From assembly GCA_935421135.1 (NCBI GenBank), contig OW285195.1:7292701-7356700 (forward strand): a stretch of 64,000 bases of DNA, in the 5' to 3' direction. A program made the translations under genes and the position numbers. Below are positions 38,897 to 50,986 of this stretch, one piece after another. How positions within the stretch are numbered: position 1 is the stretch's first letter; each line of letters begins with the position of its first letter. A model generated the notes under the pieces. The model was not told the origin of the DNA and did not search any database. It saw only the letters and a list, made by a program, of their open reading frames with translations. The DNA is from Bugulina stolonifera. Its lineage: Eukaryota > Bryozoa > Gymnolaemata > Cheilostomatida > Bugulidae.

Positions 38897-39061
38897 TTAG
38901 GTGCAGTAGTGGAGAAATTTAGATAGCCTTAATTCCTTGTCTGTGTGTGGTAAGGGCAGTTAACCAACAAAATATGGAGAAGACAACTAACTTCTCCTAT
39001 TTCAGTTTTGGCGAAGAACAAAGGCTATCTCAAATTGAAATTTCTCCACTTCTGCACCTAA
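38897..39061. mobile_element. 165-bp MITE, TTAGGTGCAG family, copy 1
   Basis: Ends TTAGGTGCAG and CTGCACCTAA are perfect inverted repeats, with further complementarity inside (GTGGAGAAATTTAGATAGCC against GGCTATCTCAAATT...). TTA/TAA or TA at the ends suits a Harbinger- or Tc1-type duplication. The interior holds a GGAGAAGACAACT copy of the dispersed motif. Confidence 0.75.
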
Positions 39062-39106
39062 CTACCAGTGGCATTATTTAGAATGAGTAACTGAGCTGCT
39101 AAAATG

Positions 39107-39157
39107 CTTTTACCATCTCATCTGACCTTTCCTAACAAGAAAGATGAGATGGTAAAG
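39107..39157. repeat. 51-bp hairpin
   Basis: CTTTTACCATCTCATCT pairs with AGATGAGATGGTAAAG around an 18-bp loop. It stands next to the MITE at 38897-39061; whether it is a separate small element is unclear. Confidence 0.7.
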
Positions 39158-39270
39158 GCCTATGGCATATCTGATATCACATGGCATGGTATTCTAATTC
39201 TAAAAATAAAATTTAAATTAAACAAAAATAAAATTCACTACTACCTATACTTAATACTATGACTATCCCC

Positions 39271-39403
39271 CAGGCTTGCCAAGTTCGACTGATGAAAACC
39301 AGAGAGATTCAGCATTTGGGTGGGGGTGTCCATTTTGGGTGGGATGGGGTGCCAAAATTTGAGTTGGAAATCAGGGAGACTTAGACTAGACTTGGTAAGC
39401 CTG
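39271..39403. mobile_element. 133-bp hAT-like MITE
   Basis: Ends CAGGCTTGCCAAGT and ACTTGGTAAGCCTG are inverted repeats with one mismatch. Identical 8-bp duplications CTATCCCC lie at 39263-39270 and 39404-39411. The interior has a GGGTGGG-rich patch and no coding capacity. Confidence 0.9.
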
Positions 39404-39823
39404 CTATCCCCTCTTACTCCTTGCTATAGCTATACATTGCACATATACATCAAAACTGTTGTAAGCAAAGCTAGAAAATACTAATATTATCATTTATCAA
39501 TATTGTAATTTAATCGATACTAAAAATTAGAAACTTCTGTTCATTCCAAGTTATTAGGAATTTTGGTTCATTCATTCAAAGTTCATACAGAAACTTTGGT
39601 TCATTGAAAAAAGACGTTCGTGACATGTAGAGTTGCGACCACTTGCCATCTGTCATTTGGAGTGGGTATGTGATAATGACTACTGAAAGATCTTCCCAAA
39701 CATGCTGCATTATTTTCCTAGATTTAGGGTTATCCAGGTGTGTTGCATATCCGGTGCGATGAGCCAATTACGTTGCAGGAAATGATTCAGTAGTTTCTAT
39801 AGTAGAATTTTCATACAATAGAT

Positions 39824-41025
39824 CACGGATGCCCAAACTTTTTGGTGGAAAGGGACAAATTCTATATGCGTATCAGAGCAAGGGACACTTAGTTTTTGCT
39901 GCTGCATTTATTGAGATTATTAAATGGGTAATTTCATTATAATACAAAATGAATTATTTTATAAAGTTATAACACGCAAATTTGTTGATTTTGTTTTAAC
40001 CAAAGTATAACAGGAATAGTCAGCTACTTTTGAAGTACACCAAAATAGAATAAAGATAGAAGCAGACTAGCGAATTTTGCGCCGTTATTAGTCGCGAAAT
40101 GATGGTGGAGTGACAGGGCATTACAAACATGAGGGCAAAACGCCCTGTTCGCTGAATATCAAGCTTAGCCCTCAATAATACTGACTTCTGATTGGCCAGC
40201 AAAGCTTTCACAGACTCCATTCTGCACTTTCGTCTGTAATCAAAAATTCCAAATTGAGTCGCTGTTATTATGGGATGTGCATGTAGGAGATAAAGATAAA
40301 AATAATTGCCTGCCTTGGCACACATGCTCAGGCCTGAAATTGGAGGAAACACCGCTAGTGTGACAGTTGTTCAGCGGAAAAAAGTCGTCATGCTAGCAAA
40401 ACGTGGTGGAACGAGGCGAACATATTCGCTAGTCAGGTTCGGCTTTGATAAAATTAAATGAAAATTGCAATGAATATCCCATGCATGCTACATGATTCAC
40501 TTGTGAATAATATTATTAGTGGGTGACATCGAATTGTCCTTTCTCTTAGATCTTCATAAAGTCTATGTATCTTTTAATAGCTGCAGAGTATGTTTGTCAG
40601 CCAGTCTTATGTGATTTTTGTTTTTGATATACAATATGCCGTTCAGGTGACTGAACATACTTACAAGAATGTGCTACCAAAGAGCGTCATCAGTTTGACA
40701 GCAATTTTAGATCATTTGGAGTAGCTGCTCTTTCTGCTTTACTCTGTCTTCAACTCTTGACACTGTGATTAGGTCAATCAGGCCATCAAGGTTTTGTAAG
40801 TTTTAAGTTGTTGACGAAAATCTATTTCAGTGTATGCTAAGATATTTTGGGATTTTTGCATGTGGGGATTTTTTAACATTGTGATGTATCTTTGAGTGTA
40901 CCTTGGGCAGTGCAGTTCCCACAAAAGGCCAATTTTTGCATGTGGAATTTGAGAAGTAATGAAGGGACACTAAAATCCATGCAAAGGGACACTGTGTCCC
41001 TTAGGGACACATTTGGGCATCCCTG
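39824..41025. mobile_element. 1.2-kb hAT-like element
   Basis: Starts CACGGATGCCCAAA and ends TTTGGGCATCCCTG; the third base of the left end is mutated from the expected CAGGGATGCCC. Identical 8-bp duplications CAATAGAT lie at 39816-39823 and 41026-41033. GGGACA repeats flank both ends inside. A 110-codon minus-strand frame (40020-40352) shows no transposase motif I recognise, so I call it non-autonomous. Confidence 0.9.
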
Positions 41026-41033
41026 CAATAGAT

Positions 41034-41666
41034 GAATAACAAACAATACAATAGAATAGAATATTACAATTACAAACTTGTACTACTGGCTGAAGGTAGC
41101 AATATCATTTTGTAAATTATTCTGGCTTCCTAGTGTATGCTGTTGACTGTAGTGTAAGTTGCATTTAATGTCATACTGATACTATCAAGTTTCGTTAACA
41201 TGTTAACATTTTTAGACAAGACTTAGTCATTTGACTTTCACTTTCACTTTGACTTTGTAATAGAAATATAAAATCATGCTTTTTTATTAATTATTATTAT
41301 TTTATAATTATATTAATTATTCATTGGAAACTCACAACCGCATGCCTGAGATAAAGTGAAAGCTAAAGTAGTTAATTTAAATTTTTTATTTTATTTCATT
41401 CATATACATGTCATATGGACTTTGAATTGGGGAAAGAGTAGAAAGGCGGTGATTGGGGAGTCAATCAATCACATGCACAAGGTTATCTAATCACAATCCA
41501 TCCTGTGACTCGTTTACAAACTCAAACAATTACAATGCCAATGGATACGTGGATGTGACAGTCTCAGTCACCCAGTGTGGCCATTGCAATAATGTAAACA
41601 AATTTAGTGATTATAAGAGTAACAGTCCCAATGAGTGAATGAGAATGATTCAATGAAAATCACTGC
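41034..41666. other. non-coding spacer
   Basis: AT-rich sequence with a CTTTCACTTTGACTTT patch near 41230-41260. No gene or bounded repeat is supported. Confidence 0.4.
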
Positions 41667-41820
41667 TAGGTGCAGTAATGGAAAAAATGGGATATCTTTA
41701 GATCCTGTTTATGGTAATCGTTAAGGTAGTCAGCCGATAATATATAGCGAGGTCAACTACTCCTGCTTCAGTGTTAGTGATGAACAAAGGCTATCTCAAA
41801 TTTTCCACTTCCGAACTTAA
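41667..41820. mobile_element. MITE, TTAGGTGCAG family, copy 2
   Basis: Starts TAGGTGCAGTAATGGA and near its right end has AACAAAGGCTATCTCAAATT, shared with copy 1 at 38897-39061. The right terminus is degenerate, so the end coordinate is approximate. Confidence 0.65.
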
Positions 41821-42637
41821 CTCCTAAGTGGGAAAATTTGTAAGAAAAGTGAGAAATGATGACATTGTGATTGTATAGTTCAATTGTTATTGGCAACAAA
41901 ACAGAGGTTTAAGTGATCTATATTATAATTTTCTTTTGCTATTGGGATAATTTACTTAGTTGCAAACTAAAATATGAACACTTTTATTTGAAGAAATGAA
42001 AATGTTAAAGACTTCCATAATTTTCTGATTTTGAGAATCAACAATGAGGTGCATATTATATAAGCTTCAGGTCTGCGTTATCGTTATCGTTGTCATTAAT
42101 ATAATATACATTGTTATAGCCTAATTATATTATGTTTTTAAAACAACCGAAGTTGTCATGCAATATTAGCTGAGTCGTCCGACTTCACTAATGACACCAC
42201 ACTCTATTACATCAACACCAGAAAGCAGCAAACTTTATGAGTGAACAAACAACACTGTACAAACATGGGGGCAGGAATCAGTAATGGGATATGAGGTTCA
42301 AACCATGTTAATGTGCAGGTCTTTAATATAGAAACATTGGCAAAATGGTTTTGCTCTGAATCTCGCAGAGATTCCTAGCACTGAATAGATATGATACATT
42401 GGTGTTACAATGTATCTTGGTATCCTCGGAGAGACCGCAAAAGCGATAGCTGGGATTTATTTGATGTTACGTACGTGCCCTGAGACTGCTACCAAATACT
42501 ATGAAAGTACTAAGGAAATTGCACAGATATTCTGCGGCATCTGATACACAAGCATGCAATAACGCTGCCTAGCTCCAGTAATCTACTACAGAGGATAAAC
42601 AACAAGTAACTAAAGTTACATTGTCAGTAGCCTACCG
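41821..42637. other. non-coding spacer with poly(A) signal of the 42.6-kb gene
   Basis: No coding exon seen. TTTATT at 42456-42461 reads AATAAA on minus, about 180 nt past the stop of the minus-strand gene at 42638, and is its probable poly(A) signal. Confidence 0.4.
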
Positions 42638-43471
42638 TTATGCTGTCCCAGCTCCTCTGTCCATGTGCAGCAGTTCAAATGGACCACCCCCAGTGATAGC
42701 TGGTTCTTTCACTGTTTACCTATGTAGAATGAATCTCACGCTTCCCAAAACATCAAGATCAAAATTACATGAACCACATGTAATGTCGCACAAACAGAGC
42801 TGAGAGAATTGAAGAGTCGAGTTCTGATCCCAAAGGCCCACCTGTGACGTAGATACATCCTATGAGAAGCAAACTGTATTGTCTGACCAGCCAACTTCTG
42901 AATCCGGCACTTGGGGTAACTAATATTTCAACAGCTCCATTGCTTAAGATGAATGGACACGTCTGACTATCTAGTGGGTGCAATACCGTGAACGTGGCAG
43001 CCCTAGCGAAGAACTAGGGAAGCCATAATATCCTTTACTGGGCACATATGAAAGCAAGATCATCAATTAAATCAACTGTTAAAGAGAGTAGTTCAGCTTC
43101 AATTTCATATGCAGCTTATGCAAAAAATCAACTTCTTGTATGTGTACCGCTTGCTGGAGCTCTACAGTATTATATTACAGTTTGAGACCAGTTAATTTCA
43201 ACATACATGTACTTGTATAAGAGGCATGGTAGATACTGGCTAATATAAGTAATGTTTAAGATCTCGTTGTTGAGGTGTAAGTAGGCCGACGTCTAGCAGT
43301 ATAAAATTCTCTCTAGTTATAATATGTGCTCATATTTAAAACAACGAGATCGTTTTTTCATGCTGCACATCTGATTTTACCTGACTGGTCGAGTTCTCTA
43401 CCACTTGAATTTTTTAGTGCCAATTCGATACACAGTTTAGTGGTTTTGGAATTTTTAAGCATTTGCATTTG
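42638..43471 (-). CDS. 3' end of an unidentified minus-strand gene (three exons)
   Basis: Exons 43471-43381, 42970-42842 and 42711-42638 join in frame through GT-AG sites: gcaattacag/CAAATG, GTCAG/gtaaaa, cccactag/ATAGTC, ACAG/gtgggc, aaacag/TGAAAG. The result is 97 codons ending ITGGGPFELLHMDRG then AGTA and TAA. Earlier parts read TTKLCIELALKNSSGRELD, FILSNGAVEILVTPSAGF and RSWLVRQYSLLLIGCIYV. Three successive phase matches (1, 1, stop) argue for a real gene. I do not recognise the family. Upstream exons were not found, although an ATG lies two codons into the first exon, so this is partial or very short. Confidence 0.5.
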
Positions 43472-43545
43472 CTGTAATTGCCCACTGTTGTTCTTTTTGA
43501 CCCATTCTTATCTGCTTTGCACTACCCATACTCCTCTTAACTTTG

Positions 43546-43645
43546 CTGTCCATTACCCACAATCCTCCACTGTCCATTACCCACAACCCTTCACTGTATA
43601 TTACCCACAATCCTCTGCTACACACTACCCACAATGCTCCACTAA
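43546..43645. repeat. 24-bp minisatellite, about 4 copies
   Basis: Units of the form CTGTCCATTACCCACAAYCC plus TYCA repeat with increasing divergence. It lies just upstream of the minus-strand exon at 43381-43471. Confidence 0.8.
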
Positions 43646-45926
43646 CTACCCTTCTCTGACCTGGCTGTGTGTTACCCATACTCCCACACTGACATAACAG
43701 ATTAGTAATTAATGTCTACTTGTAAATAGATCAGGTAGCTAATTAGATAAAGAGGTTCTATGCAGTCATGCTAGTATACAACCAGTAATAAGTCATTACC
43801 CCTACAACAGCTATTATACTCATTCACACACATGTAGGTATACTGCATGCACAGCCTACTGGTCACTGCACCATCATTAGTATACTACGGAAATAATCTC
43901 TTCAGATAGTCCTAGGGCATGCACACTGTAAGATGTGGTATGCTATGTAATATACAATTGTACACGCAAGTGTTACATATTTTACCTGCACTATGCCATA
44001 GCCTCACTGTGTTTATACAAACATCGTCAAAGTTTACATAATGCAATACCTATGCCTATTTAATAGTGCTGTTAAATTTTTATGTGTCCACAATCAATTC
44101 TGTCCTCTTCTCTCAGTAACACTACAGGTCTACTCATTATAGCAAATAAAAACACGACGTCACTTAATCTATAGCGTGACCTATATCTTACATCTGTGTC
44201 AAAACATCAACAAATTTTTTAAACGGTGCACCCATCTTGTGAAATAGAAATCACTGGTGGGGCTGCAAAAGAGGTTTTTGTGCCGTTGGAGACCATGTTC
44301 TGTAGCGGTTGGGACATGCTTAGAAAATCGCAAAAAAAAAATCATTTTTGGAAAGAACTATTGCTCACACATAGGCAACTCTGCTTGCTGCAAATACAAC
44401 ATGTAGATGTAGGCCATGAAATAAATAATATGTAATATACATGTAATTATACTTTGGTGTATAATACACATGTACATGTATGTGCAATCGGCACGAGGAA
44501 TAGTATAAAATAACAATGCAGTAGAACAGATAAAATGATGGTAGTGATGAGGTGCTATAAGTGCTCTGTTTTACGACCCAGTAGGTCTAATGTTATACTC
44601 AGTGCACAGTGTGTCAATGTGTCATGTCACTGACTCATTGTCCTGTCACTGAACTGCATGCTCTCTACTCCCCTAGCACCAGTGGTTATCTTTTACTTCT
44701 AATATATTCTGGGCACTTAAAGGATCCCTGTCACTAATTACCTTGCTCAGCAAATGTAGATTTGTGTTAAAATGAAGGCAGCAGGAAAGTTACAAGTTGC
44801 GGAGTTGTGCTCTCAACATATTTCTGCTTCCCATGATGCATCGCGCGATGCGCTATGTGCTGCCCTAGGACGATTTTTTTAATGAAGACACCCTAAACGG
44901 CAATTTTTTTATATAAGTTGTATAGAGAGAGGTTTCGTTTTTTGAGAATATTTTCAAAAGTAGCCTGAAAAATGCAAAAATAATCCATGAGCATATACTA
45001 CTTGCAACCATGCACCCTTCAATTTATATTACACCCTCGAAAAAAGTTTTATTTTTATAGCTGCCATTGTTTATCCGAAACTATGGATTATCATACTAGC
45101 ATCAAATTTTATAAACAAAACAAAGTCACATGACCATGCTAGCGGTCTGCACGTGGTATTTTGTTTACAATACAATTGATCACAGAGTTATTGCAAGTAC
45201 CAAGGTACTATACTATCTATCTTCGTCTATGTCTATGGATTGAGTTGAGAATTCATAGTGCACAGAAATGCTAAGAATGGCGTTCGAAATTTGGATTTTC
45301 ATTTCATAAATTTCATTTTCTAAAGAATATGAGCTTAGTTTATGGCCAGATTGTCAGCTACCACAATACTCAGCATAGTAAGCATTTACTATATGTACTC
45401 TTTTTTTTATTTATTTCGTTTAAAAAACAAATGATTAGGTTTGAAATTAAATATTATTATAATATTTATATTAATTTTTTAAATGATAAAAAGAGTTAGA
45501 TAACTTATAATACAAAAAAAAGGAAGTCATGTGATTATGATATTTCATATTATATTATAATGTTAATTAGGTTATATTATGATATAATTTAATATAATAA
45601 TCTAAATGATTATCATATCATTATGATTTTAACATATATTTATATTTATATTACAATACTGGTGAAACTAAATTTCAGTTAGTATTAAATTTAGTTTTGA
45701 CAATCGGTCACAATGAACTTTGTAAAAATGTGAAGTTGTTGTATTGTTGTATTAAATCATCTACAATGTACATATTCAAATATAATTTTGAATTTACAAT
45801 ATACATATCCTGCGAAAATGCAAACAATAATTCCATCATAAAGTTTATTTCTAAAATAATCAATTGACTGATCTGGTCTATCCAAGATATTTGTATTACT
45901 GTATTTAGTTTATTCACTCTTTCAAG

Positions 45927-45941
45927 CCCCCCCCCCCCCCC
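45927..45941. repeat. poly(C) tract of 15
   Basis: Fifteen consecutive C residues followed by TTTTTCCCAG, forming an extreme polypyrimidine tract before a candidate splice acceptor at 45951. Confidence 0.95.
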
Positions 45942-45951
45942 TTTTTCCCAG

Positions 45952-47142
45952 GCTAAATCTAAAAGATTGGTGGGACTGATGCTAACTTCATTAGACACAA
46001 ACTCACCCTTATCTAATGCAGCTGAGCTAACCTGGTGTACTTTTATGTATGTTTGCATGGTCAAAGTTTCTTTTCGTTTAAAACAGCCAAGTTTTATTTC
46101 TAAAGCATTTTATGTTTTTATCGTATTTGTATCTTATGATGTACTCACTGTGTTGATTACAGGCTAGTTCCAATACTGTCAGCAAGTAACTTTCCTGACA
46201 TTGATAAAGACATAGTTGAACTCGACTGTTTGTTGGAAAGAAGGAATGATCTGGTGAGCAGGGTAAAGACACACACTCACCTTTGATGAAGAATATTTAA
46301 ATCGAATGCCAACCTCAATTTCTACATCCAGTTCTTTATACTGGTAGGTGTTTATAATTTATTATGTAGCGACAAGGCTCGTTACAAGGTAGCATTAAAA
46401 CCGTCTTCTTGAATTTAACTTATGCATAAACTTATAAACTCATTGAGGTAAATTTCATCAGTTTATTCTTGCAAAATGTGAAACACACATGCTTTAGCTA
46501 ATAAAACTGACAACCCATGTGATTTAGGTTTTCATTCCGAAAGTCTTCCTTCTGTGCCATATCGAACTATAATAATATTCAGCTCTAGGAGCCGTGGAGA
46601 CCCATTCGACTAGCTCTGCTATCGGGCAGCCACATTAAAGAATTGTGTTTGGCGCCATGAATATTATATTATTATCATTATTATTTAGCACAGTGAGATG
46701 CCAAAGCTGTATGAACGAACGGGAACAAAGCTAGACCAATTCCATGCGACCAGACACTGGTGTAGAAATTCTAATTCATCTATTCTCCAGCTTGCACCAT
46801 ATCATCTTTATCTCCAATGTTGGAAAAAGCATAGGTAAGTGTTGTAGCAGTAATATGTTATGTACATTAACTTGATTATCAGTACTAGTACTTCAGCATC
46901 ATCTATTCAACAGGGTGGGAAATTCTGCTGTGAGAGTTGAACCCAACCAAAACTACATTGCCACTAACTATTGATGTGTTCTCTTCGAGGGTCACAACCA
47001 CTTTTCTTAATAAAATGCTCTACAAATTTGAATTGCAGATAGTACATATTGGATTGCAAAAGAAGCGTTCCAAATGTACAGTTCACCCGTACTCCAAGAG
47101 GTTTCTTCAACAAGTAACTCTATAAAAGGTGAAGCGTTATAG
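45952..47142 (+). CDS. unidentified small multi-exon gene (3' end or whole)
   Basis: Exons 45952-46034, 46163-46253, 46689-46834 and 47043-47142 total 420 nt in one frame. Junctions: cccag/GCT, ACCTG/gtgtac (weak), attacag/GCT, CTG/gtgagc, tttag/CAC, ATAG/gtaagt, agatag/TAC. An ATG at 45979 in the first exon would give a 130-residue protein starting MLTSLDTNSPLSNAAELTW. Other parts: PDIDKDIVELDCLLERRNDL, KLYERTGTKLDQFHAT and WIAKEAFQMYSSPVL, predicted helical. Two AATAAA signals follow at 47314 and 47321. Family not recognised; earlier exons may exist to the left. The first donor is the least secure part. Confidence 0.5.
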
Positions 47143-47313
47143 TGCCTCAGCATTCAAGCTGAGTGATTACGATTGAAAACAAACTTCTGCTGGCACGCTA
47201 CATGGACTGTGTATCTCATTATGATTTCTGTTCATGTTCAATACTTTACACATGTATTTTACTCTGGATTCGGCTGTTTTCATCGTTGTATTTTGTTATA
47301 AACAGATATCGTA

Positions 47314-47326
47314 AATAAACAATAAA
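47314..47326 (+). terminator. tandem poly(A) signals
   Basis: AATAAAC followed by AATAAA lies 170 nt past the stop of the small plus-strand gene at 47142. Confidence 0.6.
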
Positions 47327-48192
47327 TGTTTTAAGATATTGAAGTTGAATAGTCATTCGATGTCCTCATATTAATAACTAAGAATGACGGTTACATTTTC
47401 AGAAAGTACGACAAATCAAATAATAGTCAGAATCATTTCAAACATTTTTGTTTAAATGTATATGAATCATAGTTGGGCGGATCTATACTTGTGCACGTGA
47501 TTCCATGGCTATTGGTTTTAGTCTCCAGCACTTTGCCAAAAGTATACTAGTAGGCCTAAATTAATCTTGCAATAACAGCTCGGTGTCATAAAACGGAGAG
47601 GGCAATAAAATTTGTCTAGAGACTGTATTGGTAAATAATCAGTAAATTGATGTTCATAACTACAGCAGTTACATGTCTTTGCAAATGGAAAATTGCAGTT
47701 TCATCTAGTAAAATAAATCCTCCCTAAAGCCTAAGAAAGATAAGAAAAATAGCACAAAATAAATGTAAAATCAAATATAATAGTCCAAAGTATAAATTTT
47801 GAGCTGCATGTATTTTCCATTTACTATGGCTGCAAACACAAAAAACATGAGTAATCTTGGAATTCAAAATAATGACATCTTGGAACAAAACTAAATCCAC
47901 TCGGCTAATTGCAAATAACCATGAGTGCATAATATTAGTTCTTGTTAACATTAAAGCTTGTGGATTACGGTCACTTGAAACGAAGCAGTAATAATCGACT
48001 TAGTAAATAGAAAAGATCACCAATGTAACTGCACAATATAGAAAAAAATCAAAATGGAATTGGCCATCACAGGCATCAAATACAACATGTACTGTACTCA
48101 TTGAAATTCTATTTACTGAAAGATCATACATGAAATATCAAGCCAACTGCAACTAATACATATAAAAATGAAAAAAATTCCAATTGTGGCAG

Positions 48193-48263
48193 AATATTAA
48201 TATTTGAAGGTACCGGTCAATACTTTACAAACCATACGATTGATTTGGCTGCTCGAATTGTTG
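48193..48263 (+). CDS. candidate exon
   Basis: ggcag/A...G/gtaagt bounds an open 71-nt segment reading ILIFEGTGQYFTNHTIDLAA, with good acceptor and donor. No partner exon was placed, so it stays a candidate. Confidence 0.22.
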
Positions 48264-48630
48264 GTAAGTACTTCAGTTCAAGCATGTTGCTTGATAGATG
48301 TTTCTATTCTACAACATTATGTGAACATGTTATCATACCATTGGATCACTTAAAAGTACATTAACAACAACAGATGGTACCTAAAATCAGACCACACTAA
48401 GCAACTGAATATAACTGCCAGGTACAATGTAATAGATTGAAAATGATGAATACAAATCAAATCGATACCAATTTTGCTAGGCTACATTCCAAAAACCACA
48501 GTACAGAAAAGTAATATGTACATGCAGCAGTGTTTACAGCGAAAGTTTTGCTGAACTGATGCGACAACACTTCACATTTTTTGATTAGACAGAACCTTGA
48601 AAGTTGATGATGCACTTACCTTATGTATAC

Positions 48631-48746
48631 CTATGTACAACAAGTCAACTCAGTGTCCAAGGTACAATACTCGTCACTCAAGTATGACTTTAAGAGGTTG
48701 CCATTGATGGGACTTGACATTCCTGGGTCATAGTCTTGACAAACTG
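48631..48746 (-). CDS. candidate terminal exon
   Basis: After ctttttag the minus strand reads VCQDYDPGMSSPINGNLLKS, then YLSDEYCTLDTELTCCT and a TAG. A strong donor-like CATAAG/gtaagt lies in the would-be 3' UTR. No upstream exon was identified. Confidence 0.25.
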
Positions 48747-50875
48747 CTAAAAAGAAGCATTCATTACACACATTTTAGTCATCATAGTATTATTATTACA
48801 ACAGAGAAAGCAAATGAGTTGACTATAGTGTCATCAAAAGTTTATTTTACTTACGGCTGCAATCAAAGAATACAATTATTTTGAAATTCAATAAATTAAG
48901 TTTTTGATTAGGTGCTGTATAAAGGCCTACATATATGTAGATAGCAACAATCATAGTTAATCAAGTTAATATTATAATCCCAATATTTTATTTTGCATTT
49001 TATCCATTTTAGTAAAGTTTAAAATAGTGTAGTAAAGTAGGCTACATTCATAATAATTAACCATAAGTAACTAGTATGTTATTTTAACAAATTACTTATG
49101 TACCAATGTGAACAAAAAGTAAATAACAATAATTATCATTGCTATATCCACATGTATAAATAACTTTTTTTAATATCAACTACACTGGCATAGTACATTC
49201 ACATTGACATTAAGAATTAAATTAAAATCAAAATTAATTTACTTTCATTGATTTGATATGATAATCAAATGATTGCAAATTCTTGCTGTGCTTGCCATAT
49301 ACCTTGTATCATATCATCTCTTGATAGCATTTTCATCTTGCAACAATAATTTCATTTTGGCAAAAGCAAAATATTATATTTTATTCTAATTCTGTCCACA
49401 GCCAACTGATTCCCATCGATCACCCAATGGGTTTTCCCACACGTGTACATGCGCATTCGATTTAGTTAGCCAATTATAATAAAGTTCAAGTAACCAATCA
49501 TGACGTTCGCTCTAGCGAGCACATGGGTGTCTCAAAATGTAAACAAAAACGGTGACACTGATCCTTTAAACTACTCAGAACTCTGCCATAGTTTGCTAAA
49601 ATAATTAAGTTGATTGTACTTTGTGGGGAATATAGTCAAGTAAGTACAGTAAACACATATTAGTCTAGTTATTATTCGTAGGCTAGGGAATTCACCATTC
49701 TTTCTCTCGATTTTAAACAGTGAATCATTCCCAATATAAATATGAGTAAAAATTCACCAGAGTGTGTGTGGCCATGTTATTCATGGGGCATGTACTAACT
49801 TCTTTCTTGGTCTAAATGCTCATTTGTAAGGCATTAGGCTACATAGCCGAGATTTAATTTCTCAATTTCTAGGCTGCTTCTTGATCTCACAGAGTATAGT
49901 CTACCTATGCCTATATATAATTATACTTTACCACTTACCATAGCTTACCTAACAAGCCTCTCTCATTTTCAACTCAAGCTTTGGTACTCCGACCCAACAC
50001 GAATTTGGCACCCCCATCCAAGTGCTGAATCTCCCATATTTTAATCAGATGAATTTGACAGGTATTGTACATGTTGTATGTACAATGTACATCTATGTAG
50101 TGTTGTTTCAAACTAATTTTCCCCATTATAAAATGCTTCAAAGATTTGCTGACTGTAGCTTTAGGTAGCTGTAGGCAGAACAGCATGGCAGACACGAGCT
50201 GTTGTGATCATTACTAGTCAGAATTATAATTGACTGGTGTGTCTGTCCACTATGCAATGTATTCTCATGACCAAGTAACTTTTCTAGCCATGCTACTATT
50301 TTGAAGAATTTTGATTTATTTGCTATTTAATTATTTAAAAGTTAATTTTTCATATTACTCAATATGACATCAGCATCCACTAGGATATATATTATGTGAT
50401 ATGCCCAATTTTCTTATCATAATAAGTTATTATCTAAATTACTTTATCAGCTCTTCCCCTTTCAAGTGTTTGAACTGGTTTGGCTGGTTTCCAAAGCTAA
50501 AGTTCATGGTACCAGTCTGTCTGTCTGTCCACCTAGTGTTAATGTAAAGTTGTCTGCTCCACCAGTTGTAATCAAATGGTTATGCATTTGAACTGTGTAA
50601 ACCTGTTACTTTACTTTACCTTCCAGTGGATACAATATTAGCGTACAAAATGCACTCGAGTCTATTAGAATGAGGTTATCATAATTTTTCCCCTAATCTT
50701 TTCCAGTTCTAAGTGAAGTATTTTTAGGTTGGTTTTCATTAACTGTAATGTGTCAAATCTGTGTATCTTCTCCCACTGTAATCATGCAGCATAGTGCATG
50801 TGTGTACAGCTCTTAATCACTAACTTACAAGCATGAATACATGATTATTATCGCGCTAGAATGTTGATATTGTAG

Positions 50876-50986
50876 AGCACTATTAGGAGTTGTCTGCACG
50901 TTAGAAGACACTTCCATTCATATCCACCAGGAACCATTGCCCAAGTGGAAGCATGCACTGATTTCTGCTGCAAGTCCAACTTACAG
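50876..50986 (+). CDS. candidate exon
   Basis: ttgtag/A...TACAG/gtaggc bounds a 111-nt open segment containing LEDTSIHIHQEPLPKWKHAL. Part of it overlaps a GGAGTTGTC copy of the dispersed motif, which lowers confidence. Confidence 0.22.

Larger units (their letters stand above)
43472..45951. other. non-coding spacer, AT-rich to the right
   Basis: Contains a 24-bp minisatellite (43546-43645), TACATGTA palindromes (44430-44480) and a very AT-rich block at about 45380-45700. A 69-codon plus frame from 44226 (starting MHPSCEIEITGG) has no good splice sites and is not called. Confidence 0.4.

Noticed and set aside
43455..43679. 74-codon minus-strand frame with repeated GLWVMDS
   Set aside because: It is the translation of the 24-bp minisatellite; a repeat whose unit is a multiple of three stays open by default.
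44484..44500. ATCGGCACGAGGAAT resembling a cDNA-library adaptor
   Set aside because: One base differs from the usual adaptor, the flanks are continuous genomic-looking sequence, and there is no vector sequence.
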